Source: Sphagnum compactum
Taxonomy: Eukaryota > Bryophyta > Sphagnopsida > Sphagnales
Assembly: GCA_965153455.1 (NCBI GenBank)
Contig: OZ234497.1
Span: 3,596,001 to 3,660,000, forward strand
Length of the DNA: 64,000 nucleotides
Direction of reading: 5' to 3'
Within the stretch, counting starts at the first letter, position 1, and each line of letters begins with the position of its first letter. A program made the translations under genes and the position numbers. Shown piece by piece: positions 37,194 to 50,255 of this stretch. Under the pieces are notes generated by a model. The model did not search any database. It was given only the letters and a program-made list of their open reading frames with translations, and was not told the DNA's origin.

Positions 37194-40100
37194 GCAACAA
37201 GTTATGGAGTGTTAAGAACTTGAGGCAGCCAGAGATAAATTGCATGCCTTCCTAAAAGAAAACAGGCCTGTCAATCTACAAGAAGGTTACAGCGCCCCAT
37301 ATTGTGGTCAGGCTTCTCAATGGGTGTTGAAACAAGTAGAGAATTGCTATAGTCAAAAGAAAGCTAAGAAGGCCAGGAGGTGACTTTTCACATTTGCCAC
37401 CATTGACAAAACCACCCATAACAACAAAAGGGAGTTTTCCTGCACCACTAACAATGAGAGAAGGAGCAACTACATCACAACCTCCAATTTCCTATCCCAA
37501 TGTAAAGAACTTGTCATTTCCAACTTTTGATTTGGGATTATCTATGGATTCAAGTTAGGTTTGACATGTGTTTGTTTACTTTCTATTTGGAGTCTTGGAC
37601 AATCATCTTCTATGTCTAAATCCATTGCAATACAATTCCATATTTAAATATATCAAAAACTTGTGTAAGACTTTTGATGAATCATTATCTAGGAATGCAA
37701 ATGTTGATTTGTAGTTGTTATACATGGCCTAGTAGTGATGCTTGTGAAAGAAATCCATGATTTGAACATTCTTTCACCATGTCCAAATGATTATCTTGGT
37801 CAGACCAAGACACATAGTTAATGTTCCATTGTTAATTATCCAACCAATATTAACTACCAACATGACATAAACAATTTCTTGAAAATGCAATGTGAGATCA
37901 ACAAATAATAATCAACAATGCCACTGGGAAAAAATCAATATGAGATCAAATCCTTGAGTCTAACATCATCTCATGATGATAAACAATATAGGACCTTGCA
38001 CTTTACAAGGAATAAAGGAATGTTGGTATGCTATCAAGCTCAATTTAAGGAAGGCCTTAACAAGTTATTGTTGTAAAGATCCAAGATTGAAAAACAAAAA
38101 GTGCATCCTCTCTTTGGAAACTCCACAAGCTATAAGTTCAAAACACATTTCAAGATTAGACAATGCACATAATTTGGTTATGGAAGTTCAAAAATCTAGG
38201 TTAATCTAGGACCACTACATTTGAGCACAACTATTTCAAATTGCCAAACTTAAAAACTTATATCAATGTTGCAAAACATTAAGCATGTTTGATTGGAGTG
38301 CACGTTAAGGGTGCTTGGCTTCTTGACTTTTGATATCTTTAGAATGGTGTTCAACATGTTGTCTTTGGGACTTGTAAGTGAAAGTGCGACAAACAAGGAA
38401 TCACTGTAAAAAAAATTCAAGCATAGTCTATAGTTCCACTAACAACTTGCAATAAACTTAGAGTGCAGAATATACTTGGGTAGGTCCACAAAGCTTATGG
38501 GTTGCAAAAGACATGGTCATTATTTCAAGAAAGGAATGCTACTGAATGTTGCATTGAGCATGAATTGTTGAAGAATGTGGTCTTAGTGAGAGGGAAAGAT
38601 CCTTGTGATATGAACTAAAAAATTGGAAAAGAAGATAATGAAAGTGGCTTGAAGGAAGTGGTTGTGAGCTGCAACTGTGGACAAGCAATCTTGCGAGGAG
38701 CCCATGTATGTAGCAGACATTCAAGATTTTCATCATCTGTTACGATGTGATTTTGCATTGCACACACATTCTTTCTATCCCACAATCATAGCTACTCTCA
38801 AAACATTGGTAGTTTGAAGTGGGTGGACAGGTTGTGGTGGATTTTTCAACTATTTGTTCCTGGAGTTTTAGTTTGTAGTGGACATCTGGAGAAGGTTGAG
38901 ATGGTGGTTGTATCAGTGGTGGTGAAGAGGCCTAATGGAGCAAGGGGATGGTGTGTTGTTGTCACAAGAAGAATTACATTGTCATCTTAACATGTTAATT
39001 CATGTGAATATTTTTTCAACATTACTTTTGGATATGGTGATGTTCTAGCAACAACTTGCCTATTTTTGCAAGTTCGCGTTTTGCACCTTAAGAATGAATT
39101 GATGGGTTTCCTTGGACAAATTTTTCTCACTACGTATCTTTCAACCTGTATTTATGCAAGAGTTTGGAATTTTGGTTTTGACAAGCAAAGGCTTGCAATT
39201 CGTGGTAAAGTTTGAAGACACTTCACAGAGTGGGTGGTTTATAGGAGTAGGTCAAGCAATGATGACCAAAGCTAGCCTTTTCAAAGAGACCAAAGGTGTG
39301 GTTGTTGAGATGGTGGACCATGTATTCGACCTCTCATCTTTCAATGGTATGGTTTTGTACATTTAGCCTACATTGTTTAGTTTGTCTATCCATGTGCACA
39401 AAGTTTAGTTGTTTGTTTCTAACAATTACAATTGTCCTACACGAATTTGCATGCCATAATATAGATAAATGAGTTTTTGTGAGAATCTGGCGTCCTTACT
39501 TTTGCTGTAGCCAAACAAAAATAGGTTTGTTTATTTGTTGGGTGTAAATCCTTTAAGGTGTACCACACAGGACAAAAAGGGCCTAGTCCTTATTGCAATG
39601 TTTTTTTACCCTATATTTTGATCCCCATAAAAAATAACGAATCAAAAGTTGTCAAAAATTTCAAAAGGACTATATTCTAAACTATTATTATTCTAGATTC
39701 CATCATACTCATCCATAAATGTCTTTACATGGTAAAAAAGACAGAATAGGGTGACGTTGTGACAAGATTTTGGTACACCTTGAAGAATTTGCACCTTGTT
39801 GGTTTGCTTACATTTTGCGTTGTCTTGTTTTTTGCAATGTAAGAACATGCACAAAGACCACTTCTTTATTGGAAGGATCAGTGTTGATGGACATGTTTGA
39901 AATTATCTGATTACTTTTGTAATGATGCTAGTTTTCAATAATGGAATGCCAAATATTCCTTTGATAGTGTAGGTTAGGAAACTTGGGGTAGAAAAAAATC
40001 TTGAATTTTTAAAGAGGTTAGTTTTATGATCAGGTTTTTTTATTTGGAATTTTCTTCATAGCAAACTAATGACATTACCAACTATACTCACATTCATGTT

Positions 40101-41509
40101 GTGACACCTATAACCCATTTGCTTGACATTGAGTGAAAGTTAGATTCCAATTTGGCATTGTCACCAAAAGAATTACAATTTTTGAAAAATACCATTTTAT
40201 ATCTCTTTTGAAGACTTGCAAGTTTCCTTTTATATTTCTCCTCGTGCTCTTTCAAATTTTAGAATACTACCATACTTATTCAAAGTCTCATTCTCCTCCT
40301 TTCTTTGAAATAGATCATCATTGTGTTGAATTTTTATTTATTTTTATTTCTTGGAAAATTGAAGTTTAAGTTTTGGATTTTCTTTTGGAGGATGCATTAC
40401 GTGATGTATGAACATAATGTGCAGTGTGTGTATTCATTTGTGGAAAATTTGATGGATCTTTTTTTGTGAAAGATGAATGGGTTATTTTGTGGAAGATTGA
40501 GGGATTGATTTGTGGAAATATGGTAGATCTTTTTATGGGTGGGGTTGGATTTGTAGGTAGGTTTGTGTCTATTGCTATCACCTTTTTCATCCCAAGGAAT
40601 ATGTTTCTACTTTAGGTCTTTTTGATTTGTACAATGGGTGCAATTTCTATGCACTTTCATTTTTTGTGACAAATGTAATTTGGCAACAAAGGTACATTAT
40701 ATTAACATGAATATGTGTGTATATATGTCTTTGATTGTTGTTTGAATGTTAATATTATGGTTATTGTTGTGCTTGCAATGGAATTCAGTGCTTTAAGTGT
40801 TATGTTTCATAAGTTGGTTGTAGAATTTGATTAATTCAACAAATCACAAAAGAATATGGTGAAAGATTGATGGATTCCTTAATTAATGGGGAAGATTGAT
40901 TCACTAACATGAGTTTGTGATTTTTTATAGAACAAGATTATTTAATCAAATTTTCCATGTTGCATTAAGTTACCTTAACTTTAGAGATTTTTTTCGACCG
41001 TGTCTAAAAAATAGCCGAATGGGTCATTCATGAATGTGAGGTGTGGGTAAGATACTAATTTGAGCGGCTGCGCCCCATGGCTTTAGCTTTTTAAAGAATC
41101 TTGCTCTTGTGGGGCTTGTAGCTCAGCAGCCCACCTTAAGGGAGTTTTGAATCACTAACAAGAGGCACACTTTGACAAGCACATTGTGTAAAAGTTCCTT
41201 ATTTTAGGCAAGTTCTCTTGGTGCGAAAAGATTTAGTCAAGAAAGTGGTAGCCATTGACAATTCTTGAATAATGTGATGATTGACACAAATTTAATATGA
41301 GGACTAGCAATTTTGTATGTTGGAATGCTTGGATTTGTCAAACATTGAGTATTCATGGATAGTAAAGAGGCATAACCTTTTTCTTACATGTTAATAGCAA
41401 ATTGATTTCATGTGATTGAGTATGTCACGTTGGAAATCATCATAAGACACTCAAGGAACAAGTTTTTGGAATAATAAAAATATTCTTACTCTAATGTGTG
41501 TAGAAGGTT
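37194..41509. other. Intergenic, decayed sequence without a supported gene
   Basis: Some plus-strand stretches (for example about 37230-37400 and 37973-38209) read as broken protein-like sequence. There is no recognised motif and no splice support. They may be transposon remnants. 39112-39366 is open but unremarkable. A GGCTTGTAGCTCAG word at 41117 resembles a tRNA 5' part but has no partner. Confidence 0.4.
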
Positions 41510-41710
41510 GTGAAACTAAACCTATACAAGGTGAGGATGATAAAATTGGAAAAAAATATTTTCTCATTCGGAATTTTTCAGCCCTACTATAAAAAATTCC
41601 TTTTAAACAACATATACATATGTGATGGGCTTGAGTATGAAAAAAAATGCTTAGTTGATATGCCCTTTGGTTTTTTTGTAGGTGTTTTAATTTTTCATAT
41701 AATAAAATCC

Positions 41711-42004
41711 ATGGCACAAAAGATTGTACTTAGAAGATCGCTAAATTTTCAACAGATTATTCAAAGTTGGATTGGAAATGAAGATAAAGATGTGGATGTT
41801 GAATCTATAGAAAAAAAATTGAAAATTAGTTGTCCAATTTGCATGGATGAAATTAAATTAGAGACTTCAACTATTTGTGGGCACATTTTTTGTCAAGATT
41901 GTATTTGTAATATAATCAATGCACAAAATATATGTCCCATATGTTAGGGAAAACTTAACCTTAAGGATGTACACTGTGTGTACATTCAATTTAATATTGA
42001 ATAA
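41711..42004 (+). pseudogene. RNF4-like RING-finger copy ended early by a TAG
   Basis: From an ATG at 41711 one frame gives a basic start, DVDVESIEKKL, then the C3HC4 ring: CPICMDEIK (Cys codon 41831), STICGHIFCQDCICN and CPIC, followed at once by TAG (41945-41947). Past that stop the same frame continues 18 codons, GKLNLKDVHCVYIQFNIE, to TAA at 42002. That stretch matches the usual RNF4-like end (a Lys-Leu ... Lys-Asp-(I/V)-x-x-(I/V)-Y pattern). All eight zinc ligands are kept. The RNF4/SLX8 class ubiquitinates SUMO-modified proteins. The copy is intronless and AT-rich, so an old retrocopy or partial copy is likely. The missing C-terminal strand is generally important for RING dimer activity, so function is doubtful. 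Confidence 0.75.
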
Positions 42005-44269
42005 TTTTTTTGTTTTCATTTAATTTAAATGGAAAAAATCATACAATGTTCTCATGGATTAGTTGAGCAAAGAAATTGCACACTCACAGTTGTAGGTTTT
42101 TAATCCTTGAGAAGGCTAATCAATTATTGTATATAAAGTTTTTGAGGGGATATGTAATGGATACTTGAACATGTTGGTTAATGGAGAGATGCTACACAAT
42201 TGCTAATAGTGAGGAACATGGTTCTATTGATGGGGAATCTATATTTGATATGAGGTTAGGATTGGATGGACCTTCAAGATCAACAACGGCAACATCATCA
42301 TCTTCCACACCTCCATCAATGTTAAGGTACCTAATCCTCTTTCACGCTTGTGAATTCTGGCAAAGACTTATAAGTACAAAATGCCCTCTTCCATAGTCCC
42401 TTATGCCTGCCTTGAGCTTAAAAAAACCTCTGGTGATTCTTTTGTTTACATGCTTTCCAGTGCTTGGCATTAGACTTTCACATGTTATAATGGAACCATG
42501 GCTACTAGAAGACCTTGAATACTATGGAACAATCACAAATGCAAATCATAAAATAGACACATTTAAGGGCTTTTGTGTCTTGAAGTATTGTTAGGTCTTA
42601 TATTAAATTTTGCAAGTTCCTACAAAAAGCACCCTAAAAAGGACATAAGTTTGCAACCAGCAAAGTGTTGAGCTTGGAGAATTCAAGCTCTCAAAAACAA
42701 CAATATCTAGAATTTGTGTTTTGTTGATGTTTAACCTCAAAGCTTCAACTTTTGGAAGATTGCTTAAATGTTTTGAATTTATAGAAGAGGTAAATTATGA
42801 TACTTTTTGACTTTATGTGCATTTGGCCTTGTAGTTGGAATTGGTGGAACTAGATTTTTACAGGATGGGCTATATCTGACATGTGAGAGCTTATAATGTT
42901 GAGTTTAAATAAGGTCTAGAAGGAATAGGTGACGTGTATTTGACCAAGACTATTTTACCCTTGGTTGTTGATTTGTAGGGTGCAACAATTGTGGACTAGG
43001 CAGTCACCATCTCTTTTGTTGAAGATTTTGATAAGATTGCAACTAGTGATGTACAAATTATCCCCAACGACCCATGCCCTTAGAGCTTGTGGTAAGAGGT
43101 CTTGATTCCTCTTATGTATGTAATTTGTTGAAGTGTTATTATAAAAATTTCTAGGGGTATGATGGCTTCAAATGTAGTTCAATTGATTCTTTGTTTTGAA
43201 AAAATTCCGGTGAATTGTTTATTCTATGCTTGTAAACGTTGCAATTTGAGAATGGTTCAGTTATTGCTGGTTTTTTCAAACACATAAAATCATGCGAAAA
43301 AATTCCTCCTATGAAAGAGGTGTATTAGCAAATGTTTACAAATCAGTCCTTGAATTTTTCATTAAGTGTTCTTCATTAAATATGAAAACATTGGCATGGG
43401 CTTGAACATGATTAAGGGTTTCATTAAAAAAATAAATTGTTTTGTGTCTGCATCCCAACAATTGAATAATTTGTGTTGCATGTAGATGACTGTTGGGAAA
43501 GGAAACAATTTGCCATTTGTACAGATGGTTCATAAAGAAATTTTACTTGCATAAAAATAGTGTAGAGCTTGAATGAAAAAGCCTTCCAATACCATCATGA
43601 CCTTGGAGGAACTAGAAATCTGAATGTGCATGAGTGGGGTAACAAACTTCTAGGCTTTTGGTTTGATGTGGTGTGTTAGGTTTGTTGTTGGAATTAAGCA
43701 TGGGCATTTGAGCAAGGTTTATCAACACTTAGATGAGCTTCTATGTCTTGAATTGTTACCACACTATGAGACTAATACAAAGATGTCAGTAGTGTACAAA
43801 TATTTGTTTCCCAAACTGTCAATTGTAGCTGGCTGGATTAGAGATTTTGGGGCTTGCATTGTTGGGTGGGTACAAATTGATGGTCTGGCACTTTGTGAAA
43901 CACACACATAAAGTCATGATTTTATATTCAATTATCATGTTACTTTAAAAATGTTCTTGTGGAGATTTCTCTGTAATTTCATAGATATGTCATGGGTAAG
44001 AAGTGTAAAACCATTCAGGTAATGAACCATCTTCTGTAGCCAACTTACTTGTTATGCACCAAAGAAGGCCCTAGTTGCAATTCCTAGCAAATTTGATGCA
44101 TTATGTATATTTTAAATTATTTTTGAAAAATATGTTTTGGATAATTGGAATAATGTTAACAAAGGATACAATGTTCCTAATGAATGACTTTAAAACATTG
44201 TAGACAATTTAATAGGGTCTTAGTCATCTAAGTTGGTAATGGCCAAGGAGATTGTATTTACCCTTGTAG
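42005..44269. other. Intergenic, nothing certain
   Basis: 42181-42396 is open, with an acidic, Ser/Thr-rich end (TTATSSSSTPPS), and follows the RING copy. It is not recognised and lacks splice support. The rest shows no gene. Confidence 0.4.
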
Positions 44270-45270
44270 CATTTATGTCAAGGGGGAACAACAGGGGAAT
44301 TGATGTGCCCCAAACTCCTTGATAAACTCAAAACGTGAGTCCAATTTGAAAATAGTGGAAGATCGAGGAGTTAGGGCACGCTCCTTGGTTCGCAGCACTT
44401 TGGAGGGGTAGGAGGGCGTGTTGGAGCTCCGGGATGGGACTAGGAAGAATGACAAGCATCAACTACTTACACAGACCTGCACAAAACCAACACAAGGTGG
44501 TTAATGCATAGTTGGAGCACTTTTGGTGCTAGGACAAGCCACGGGCAAACTCAGATTCACAAGACTCACAATACTCACCACGGCCCGAACTTGAGGGAAG
44601 TGACCACCTTCCCCCTTATAGTATACTCTGTGCCTCTCCACGAGGCCCACATCCAAATGATATTTTTGTCCTAGGACTCCCAAATGGGGGTCCCGAAATT
44701 GCCAAAATTGGGACTCCTGCAACTTTGGGGGCCCATAACTTTACGTTCAAACCTCCAATTGAGATGAGGTCTAAAGCAAAGTTGTAGCCTTCATCAAGAA
44801 CTTTTTAATGGTATGTTGCACGCCACCTGTACACAAGTAAATCGAGTCGATTCTTGACTTTTAGTGGTCGGGAGTCAAATTGCTAATTTGACTCCCGGCC
44901 TTTCTTTTGGCCATAACTTGTGTTTCAGATATCCAAATGGGTCATGCAAGCTCATTTTAGGCATCTACGTTCCAATATCTTTTCAATGTTATAAAAAAAT
45001 CTTCAATCCATTGGGTTTTGGCCCCTGCAATCACTTTTTGAACATTCAGGAGTCCAATCGGGACTCCAACTCCCAAAGTGGGAGTTCCCTTGAGAGTGTG
45101 AAGGTATATTCCCTCACACTCTCTCGCACTACCGGGAGCATGCGACATGACTCCCGAGTTTCCCTCTTGGCCCACAACCTTGCAACCCCTGGCCTTGGTC
45201 GCAAACCCAAGGCTAGGGTTGCGATAGGAATAACAAGGATTTTAAGAGTTGATCGAAGAATATTGGAATA
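44270..45270. mobile_element. LTR-like GC-rich block, probably a retrotransposon fragment
   Basis: Compared with its surroundings this 1-kb block is GC-rich and long in non-coding words. It contains a short inverted pair GGGAGTCAAATT/AATTTGACTCCC near 44870-44898 and repeated GACTCCC/GGGAGTC. It is flanked by AT-rich DNA. No gag or pol reading frame lies alongside, and I could not define both ends or a target duplication. A solo LTR is the best guess, but the evidence is compositional. Confidence 0.35.
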
Positions 45271-47240
45271 AAAAATGCACAGATTTGACATGGCATGAAA
45301 ATCAAAAAATATTATTTAAAAAAACTTTATTGAAAACTAAAAAATCAACTACAACATCTTGGGTGCTTGAACCAACATCCAAAAAAACAAAATTGTTGAT
45401 GAAAATGATAGTTTAGAATTAAAAGAACATCTAGTTTTTGTTCAAGGATTTTTTTTTAATAGAACCTTAGGTCCTATTTCGGACCTAATTTTTCAAAAGA
45501 AATTATTAATTGGGTCTAATTTTACCTATCTACATCCATAGCCTGAAACTGAAAATTTTGTAATCACTAGCATCGTGCAACTAAAAAGAATTATGACTTA
45601 CATCAAGTACTTCCCCTCCCCCCCCTTCCCCCTTTTTGTTTTTTGCATACTTGAGACATGTAAAAAAAATAACAACTAGATGCCTATTGCCACCCCCCTT
45701 TACCCATCCCACAATAAAGTTACTATTCAAAAAATTGCATATCCAATGTTTTTTTCAAATTAACAACATGTCTAACTTCAATTGGTATATAAAAATAAAA
45801 TAAAATGAAGAACCAAAACCTATATAAACTAAGTTTTGGGGTCAATTCTGGTTCAAGGTTTAGTTTTAGCCCAAGGTCAGTTCTCGATATTGGTTCTAAG
45901 GCTAGTTCCAGTTATGGTTCCTGTGTAACAAGTTTTTAACTTTAGGGTTATGAGTGTGAATAGAAAGTGGTTTTAGGGTTTTTCAAAGAAGCATTTTTTT
46001 TTCTATTGGCGGCTGGGAATGTTTGCTCTTAACGATGTGGAAACAAGGAGGATCACCGAATGGAGATGTGGTGGTGTTTGATAGCATTGAAATCTGTGTC
46101 GTTTTCTTTTGTTTGGTATGTGTGTGTTGCTGCTGGACGTAGGATGACTGTGTGACAAGGAGGCTGCCAAGTGAAGTGCACTCGGTGGAAATCTCGCCGT
46201 GCAACGACGGAAGGATGTGCAGCAGTGTAGATAAGTAGTGTGGTTTTTGGTTTTCAATTTCAGAGAGGTTGTGGAAGATTGGTTTTTAGATCTCTGTCCC
46301 GAATGGAAGTACAAGAGAATTCGTTGCGCAATGTATTCAAGGAAGCAGAGTTTCTATCTAAGGGTTGGTTTTGATGGTTGATGAGAGGGATCATGAGAAG
46401 TTTAAAGGTTTCAAGAGTGGCCAGAAACTCTTCTCAAAGTGTGTGTTTGGGTTGCTTTGTATCTGGGTTTTGTTGGCTTGCATTTCATGAGAGAGTACCC
46501 TGATTTTTGGGAACTCCAAAGAACTGCAACACTCCATTGAAGTTACGGGGTTAATCATATAAAGGAGGATTGTGGTTCTTTGTAAGACTTGAAGTAGTCA
46601 CTAGTGGAAGTGGATATGTGTTGTCTTCCTGTTTTTATGTTTTGTCAAGTGGAGGGATGGTGTCAGGAACACTGGATTATTGGATTATGTGGTATTATGT
46701 GATCTCTGTGAGTTGAGGGATTTACGTCACCGAATGTAAACAGGAACTTGAGTTCTCGTGGAAGTCCAATGTGGTCCTGGGTTTGTGTGGGTCTGAAGAC
46801 TTTGAGAAGAAGAAAGAGACCAGTGGCCTCAAGAGAGAGATAAGAGGACAGTGGGCTAAAGAGAGAGATCAGAGCGATCTGACCCCTTAGAAACCTCAAG
46901 CCTCTCTTTATAAAGAAGGCAGTGTCTTATGTGGTTACTGGACAAAACTTAGGTGGTCTCTGGCTCATGCCAGTGTGAAACTCTGATAATGTATTTACCA
47001 TTCAGTATGTATATGATTTGTGTTCTGTCTGTCTTGTGCCCTAGTTTTTTTGTCACACCTGATTTTTTTGCTCAAATTTTACAACCAATGGTCCAGGTAT
47101 CTGCTAACCGGCCTGAGAAATGGACTTGGCCCAAAACCGGAACTGGACAACACTGGTAAACATACCTACTCTTTGGTTTCTTTAAGAAAATAGTTGGCTA
47201 CCCAAAAGAAAAAATAAAAAGGGCCTCCCTAAAAAAAGAA
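45271..47240. other. Intergenic with C-rich and GGTT/TTCC-rich tracts
   Basis: 45610-45640 contains C runs. 45820-45930 is made of GGTTC/CAGTT words. No exon is supported. 46000-46900 is somewhat GC-richer, with open frames on the minus strand of low-complexity sequence. Confidence 0.4.
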
Positions 47241-48189
47241 AATTTCAAAAGTGTCCTTTTCTTCTTCTTCGTGCTCTTCTGTGCTCCTCTCTCTCTCTTC
47301 CTTCATTCCTTCCTTTTCCTCATTCCTCATTGTGTTTTGTTTTGGAGGCTTGTTCTTAGAGCGCATCCACGCAAGCTCACACTTCAGCACTGTTTTTTTT
47401 TGGGGGCAAAACATCTCTCTCACATACACACACTCCTCTTTGCAAAACAAGGCTAGTGTACTTGTGCTCTTCCTCGTTGCACAGTATTTTGTTATCACAC
47501 GATATAATCTCTGTACGTGTGTTTTTATGGCTGCGGTTGGTGTCGCTCTGTCTGTGGCTTTGCAGTGTGGAAGTATGTAATCCTACATTCCCTTTCAATC
47601 TCTCTTTACAACTGTTTTTTTCTCTTCTGGTCGAGCCATCTCTGGTTTTCAACTGTTTTTTTCAGTCTTGTAGGAGAAGTGTTGCATGCCCCCCTGGAAT
47701 TAGTGTTTTGGACCTGCAAGTCTTGGAGATGTCCAACGTATTAGCATATATAAATTTTTGCTGGGTAGTTTTAGAGATTCCCTGTTTGTTTAGCGAACTG
47801 TGTTGTGTTTTCGCTCCCGATTCTGCGTACCAGACAAGCCTCATGTGTTCGTAACTTGTTCTTTTGGCTTGGACCCGTTGCTTGGACAGGTGAAGAAGCT
47901 GCTAAGCTCGTTCGTGTTGTGTATAGGCGAGCTGCACTGGTGGTCTTGTAGATAGAAAAAGAGATTCATATGTTTTAAGCTCTAATGTTGTTGTACACAT
48001 GTATAGAACTACTACTTCTCAGTTGCAAAAGGAAATCTCATGCGCTCACACTCCCGGGAGATATAAACAGTCATGCAACAGCTTGTCTACGAACTCCCTT
48101 TCTTTGTCTGTTGCGACGGTTCCTTAGTTAATGTCCTAAGGCTTTGTTTCTGTTGTTTTTCCAGGTATTAAGTTGCAACTCACGAGAGC
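47241..48189 (+). other. Pyrimidine-rich stretch, possible 5' region of the following locus
   Basis: Long TCT/CTC runs and overlapping hydrophobic open frames are compositional and not convincing proteins. It may be promoter and leader of the locus at 48.2-53 kb. Confidence 0.3.
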
Positions 48190-48960
48190 TTGACCTCGTC
48201 CTACAGCAACAACCCTTTTGCTCCAACGTCGTTTTCTACGGTCTCTGTCTCTCGTCTCTCCCACTCTTTCTCTCTCCAGCTTCATGAGGCAGCCGGATCG
48301 GAGAGCTCTCTGGAAGCTTTCCAGTTGGCCTCAGATACCCATCAAGAGGTTGTTGCTGCCCGCATCGCTATAAATACATTTGCAGCAGAAGAGAGCAACT
48401 TTGTTGTCCAGTTTCATGAGGCGCCGGATCGGAGAGCTCTCTGGAAGTGCAGTCTGCCTCAGCTACCCGTCAAGAGTTGGTTGTAGCCGCTGGCGTCGAA
48501 ATACATACAGTTGCAGCAGCAGAGAGAAACTTTGTTGTCACCCAGCTTCATGAGGCCTCGCGCGAACCCAAGATGAGACTAATGGCTGACCTCATGAATC
48601 AGGCAGAAGAAGAAGCTGTGGTAGCTCCTACCACCAGGGTGCTGGAAAGCTTGGAAGCATCCTTAATCCATATGAATCCGGAGGCTGCATCACCCCATGA
48701 TCATGTGGATGAACCAGCAGAGGAAAACATGAACAACAGTTGTTGCGGGCTGCAGCGCCTGTCAATCTCATCAACTCTCCTGCACCTCATAGACTTACCC
48801 ATGAACCATATCATGATACCCATGAACTTCATCATCATGATGCGCATGACATCGACACTCCTGTTGCTCCAGCAGCAGCTACAGGCTAAAAATTTGTCTT
48901 CAAGTCGTCCGGATCTGCAACTAATGTCAAACATGCACATGATGAAATGCGGTGACTGAT
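48190..48960 (+). pseudogene. Exon-like region with tandem duplicated acceptor segments and frame breaks
   Basis: CAG acceptors at 48279, 48411 and 48545 are each followed by a TTCATGAGG word. Segments 48280-48411 and 48412-48545 are tandem copies of 132-134 bp. The first reads LHEAAGSESSLEAFQLASDT and NTFAAEESNFVV. The second lost one base (GCGCC for GCAGCC), so its equivalent reading (ATRQELVVAAGVEIHTVAAA) is only regained further on. The third copy runs into LHEASREPK and a helical acidic stretch (MNQAEEEAVVAPTTRVLESL). Near 48735 the coding feel moves to another frame (LTHEPYHDTHELHHHDAHD, His-rich). I do not recognise the protein. It may be broken, or the duplicates may be alternative splice acceptors. 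Confidence 0.4.
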
Positions 48961-50255
48961 GGTCTCATGCATATGCACTTCCTGTATGCATGCATACACT
49001 CACATACTTAAGAATCGATTCTGAGTCTGCAGCAAGTCCATTGAATCATGTTCTAAGTTCTTGATCCCTTTTTTCTGCAATGTGCTATCCAGGATCACCG
49101 CAACAAAAAGCAGCCGCGGAAGTCCATCATGTGTCCAAGGCGCAGCAGCCACATGAGCGCTGCATAACATCCATGATCTCCTTTGAGAACCAAATGCTCT
49201 GCCACAAGACCACGTTCAGCTCAAGAGCAAATTGCCATTGAGGTAATTAGAGCTCTACCAGATCAGATCTTTTAGCACAAAAATCAGAAATGCAAAATTG
49301 CACCACTGCTGCAGAAACAGATCTAGTTTCTCCCTAGCACAAAAACTTCACCTGTTACAAAATCAGAAGGAAGAATTTAGCTCTTGGATCATTAATAATT
49401 ACCTTGGAATGAACAGCTGTAATTATGTTATGTTTAAGTAGTTATTATTTTAATTAGGATAAATACTTAATTATTGTATCATGTGTTCACCACTACAAGT
49501 GCAGATCTATTACAATTACACAATTTATATCCAGAATTAGGATGACAATGTCATACAAATGTGGATGTGGTGAAATTAGGATGCTTATAATAGTCATGCA
49601 GAAATGATGTTTTCTGGGAAATAATTTTTTTCTGGACTGGTTTGAGATGTTTTTGAAATTTTATGACTTGCAGCTCAGCAGCAGCAAGTAGTAGTAGGTT
49701 TTACAGAAGCTTCAAAGTCAAGAAATTATGTCAAGAGATCAAGTGCACTGAAAACTTATTAATATGTTGTAAGCAGACTTGCAGAAATTAGTAAAATTAG
49801 TTATATATTTATTATTATCCAAGAGCTTGATAGCTTGATAATATATATAACTCATGATGTTTAATCCATAGTACATAACTGTGTTCCAAAAACAAAGTAG
49901 TTAATAACTTGTCTTCTGCTTATATATGCACCTAGCTACCTGCATGTGCAAACTCCACCCACAAGAAATTTCAGTTGAGATTTGGAAAGTCAAATAATTA
50001 AGATTTCAAGAGTAACCCATCAATAAAAATTAATTAGCAAATGTCATTTAACAATGTTTTTGGACCAGTAAGTGTGTGATTATTGATAAATTATTTTACT
50101 GATCACCTTTGTGTATAAAAGGACTTCTTGATCAGCTTCAAGTGCAACTAGGAAATTAGGAATTTGGAAATGATCAGCTCTGCTTGGTTTGGTTCAAGAT
50201 CAGTTGAGATGCACATTTACAATTAATAATCACTGTGGATCTTCTTCTTTTGCAG
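48961..50255. other. Probable intron or intergenic sequence
   Basis: AT-rich, with no supported exon, between the duplicated exon-like region and the exon at 50256. Confidence 0.4.

Noticed and set aside
41117-41143. tRNA-like GGCTTGTAGCTCAGC word
   Set aside because: It resembles a tRNA acceptor/D-arm, but there is no anticodon arm, B-box or closing stem downstream.
47251-47580. 109-codon plus-strand ORF rich in Ser/Leu/Phe
   Set aside because: It is pyrimidine-rich leader-like DNA with several overlapping open frames and no recognisable domain.
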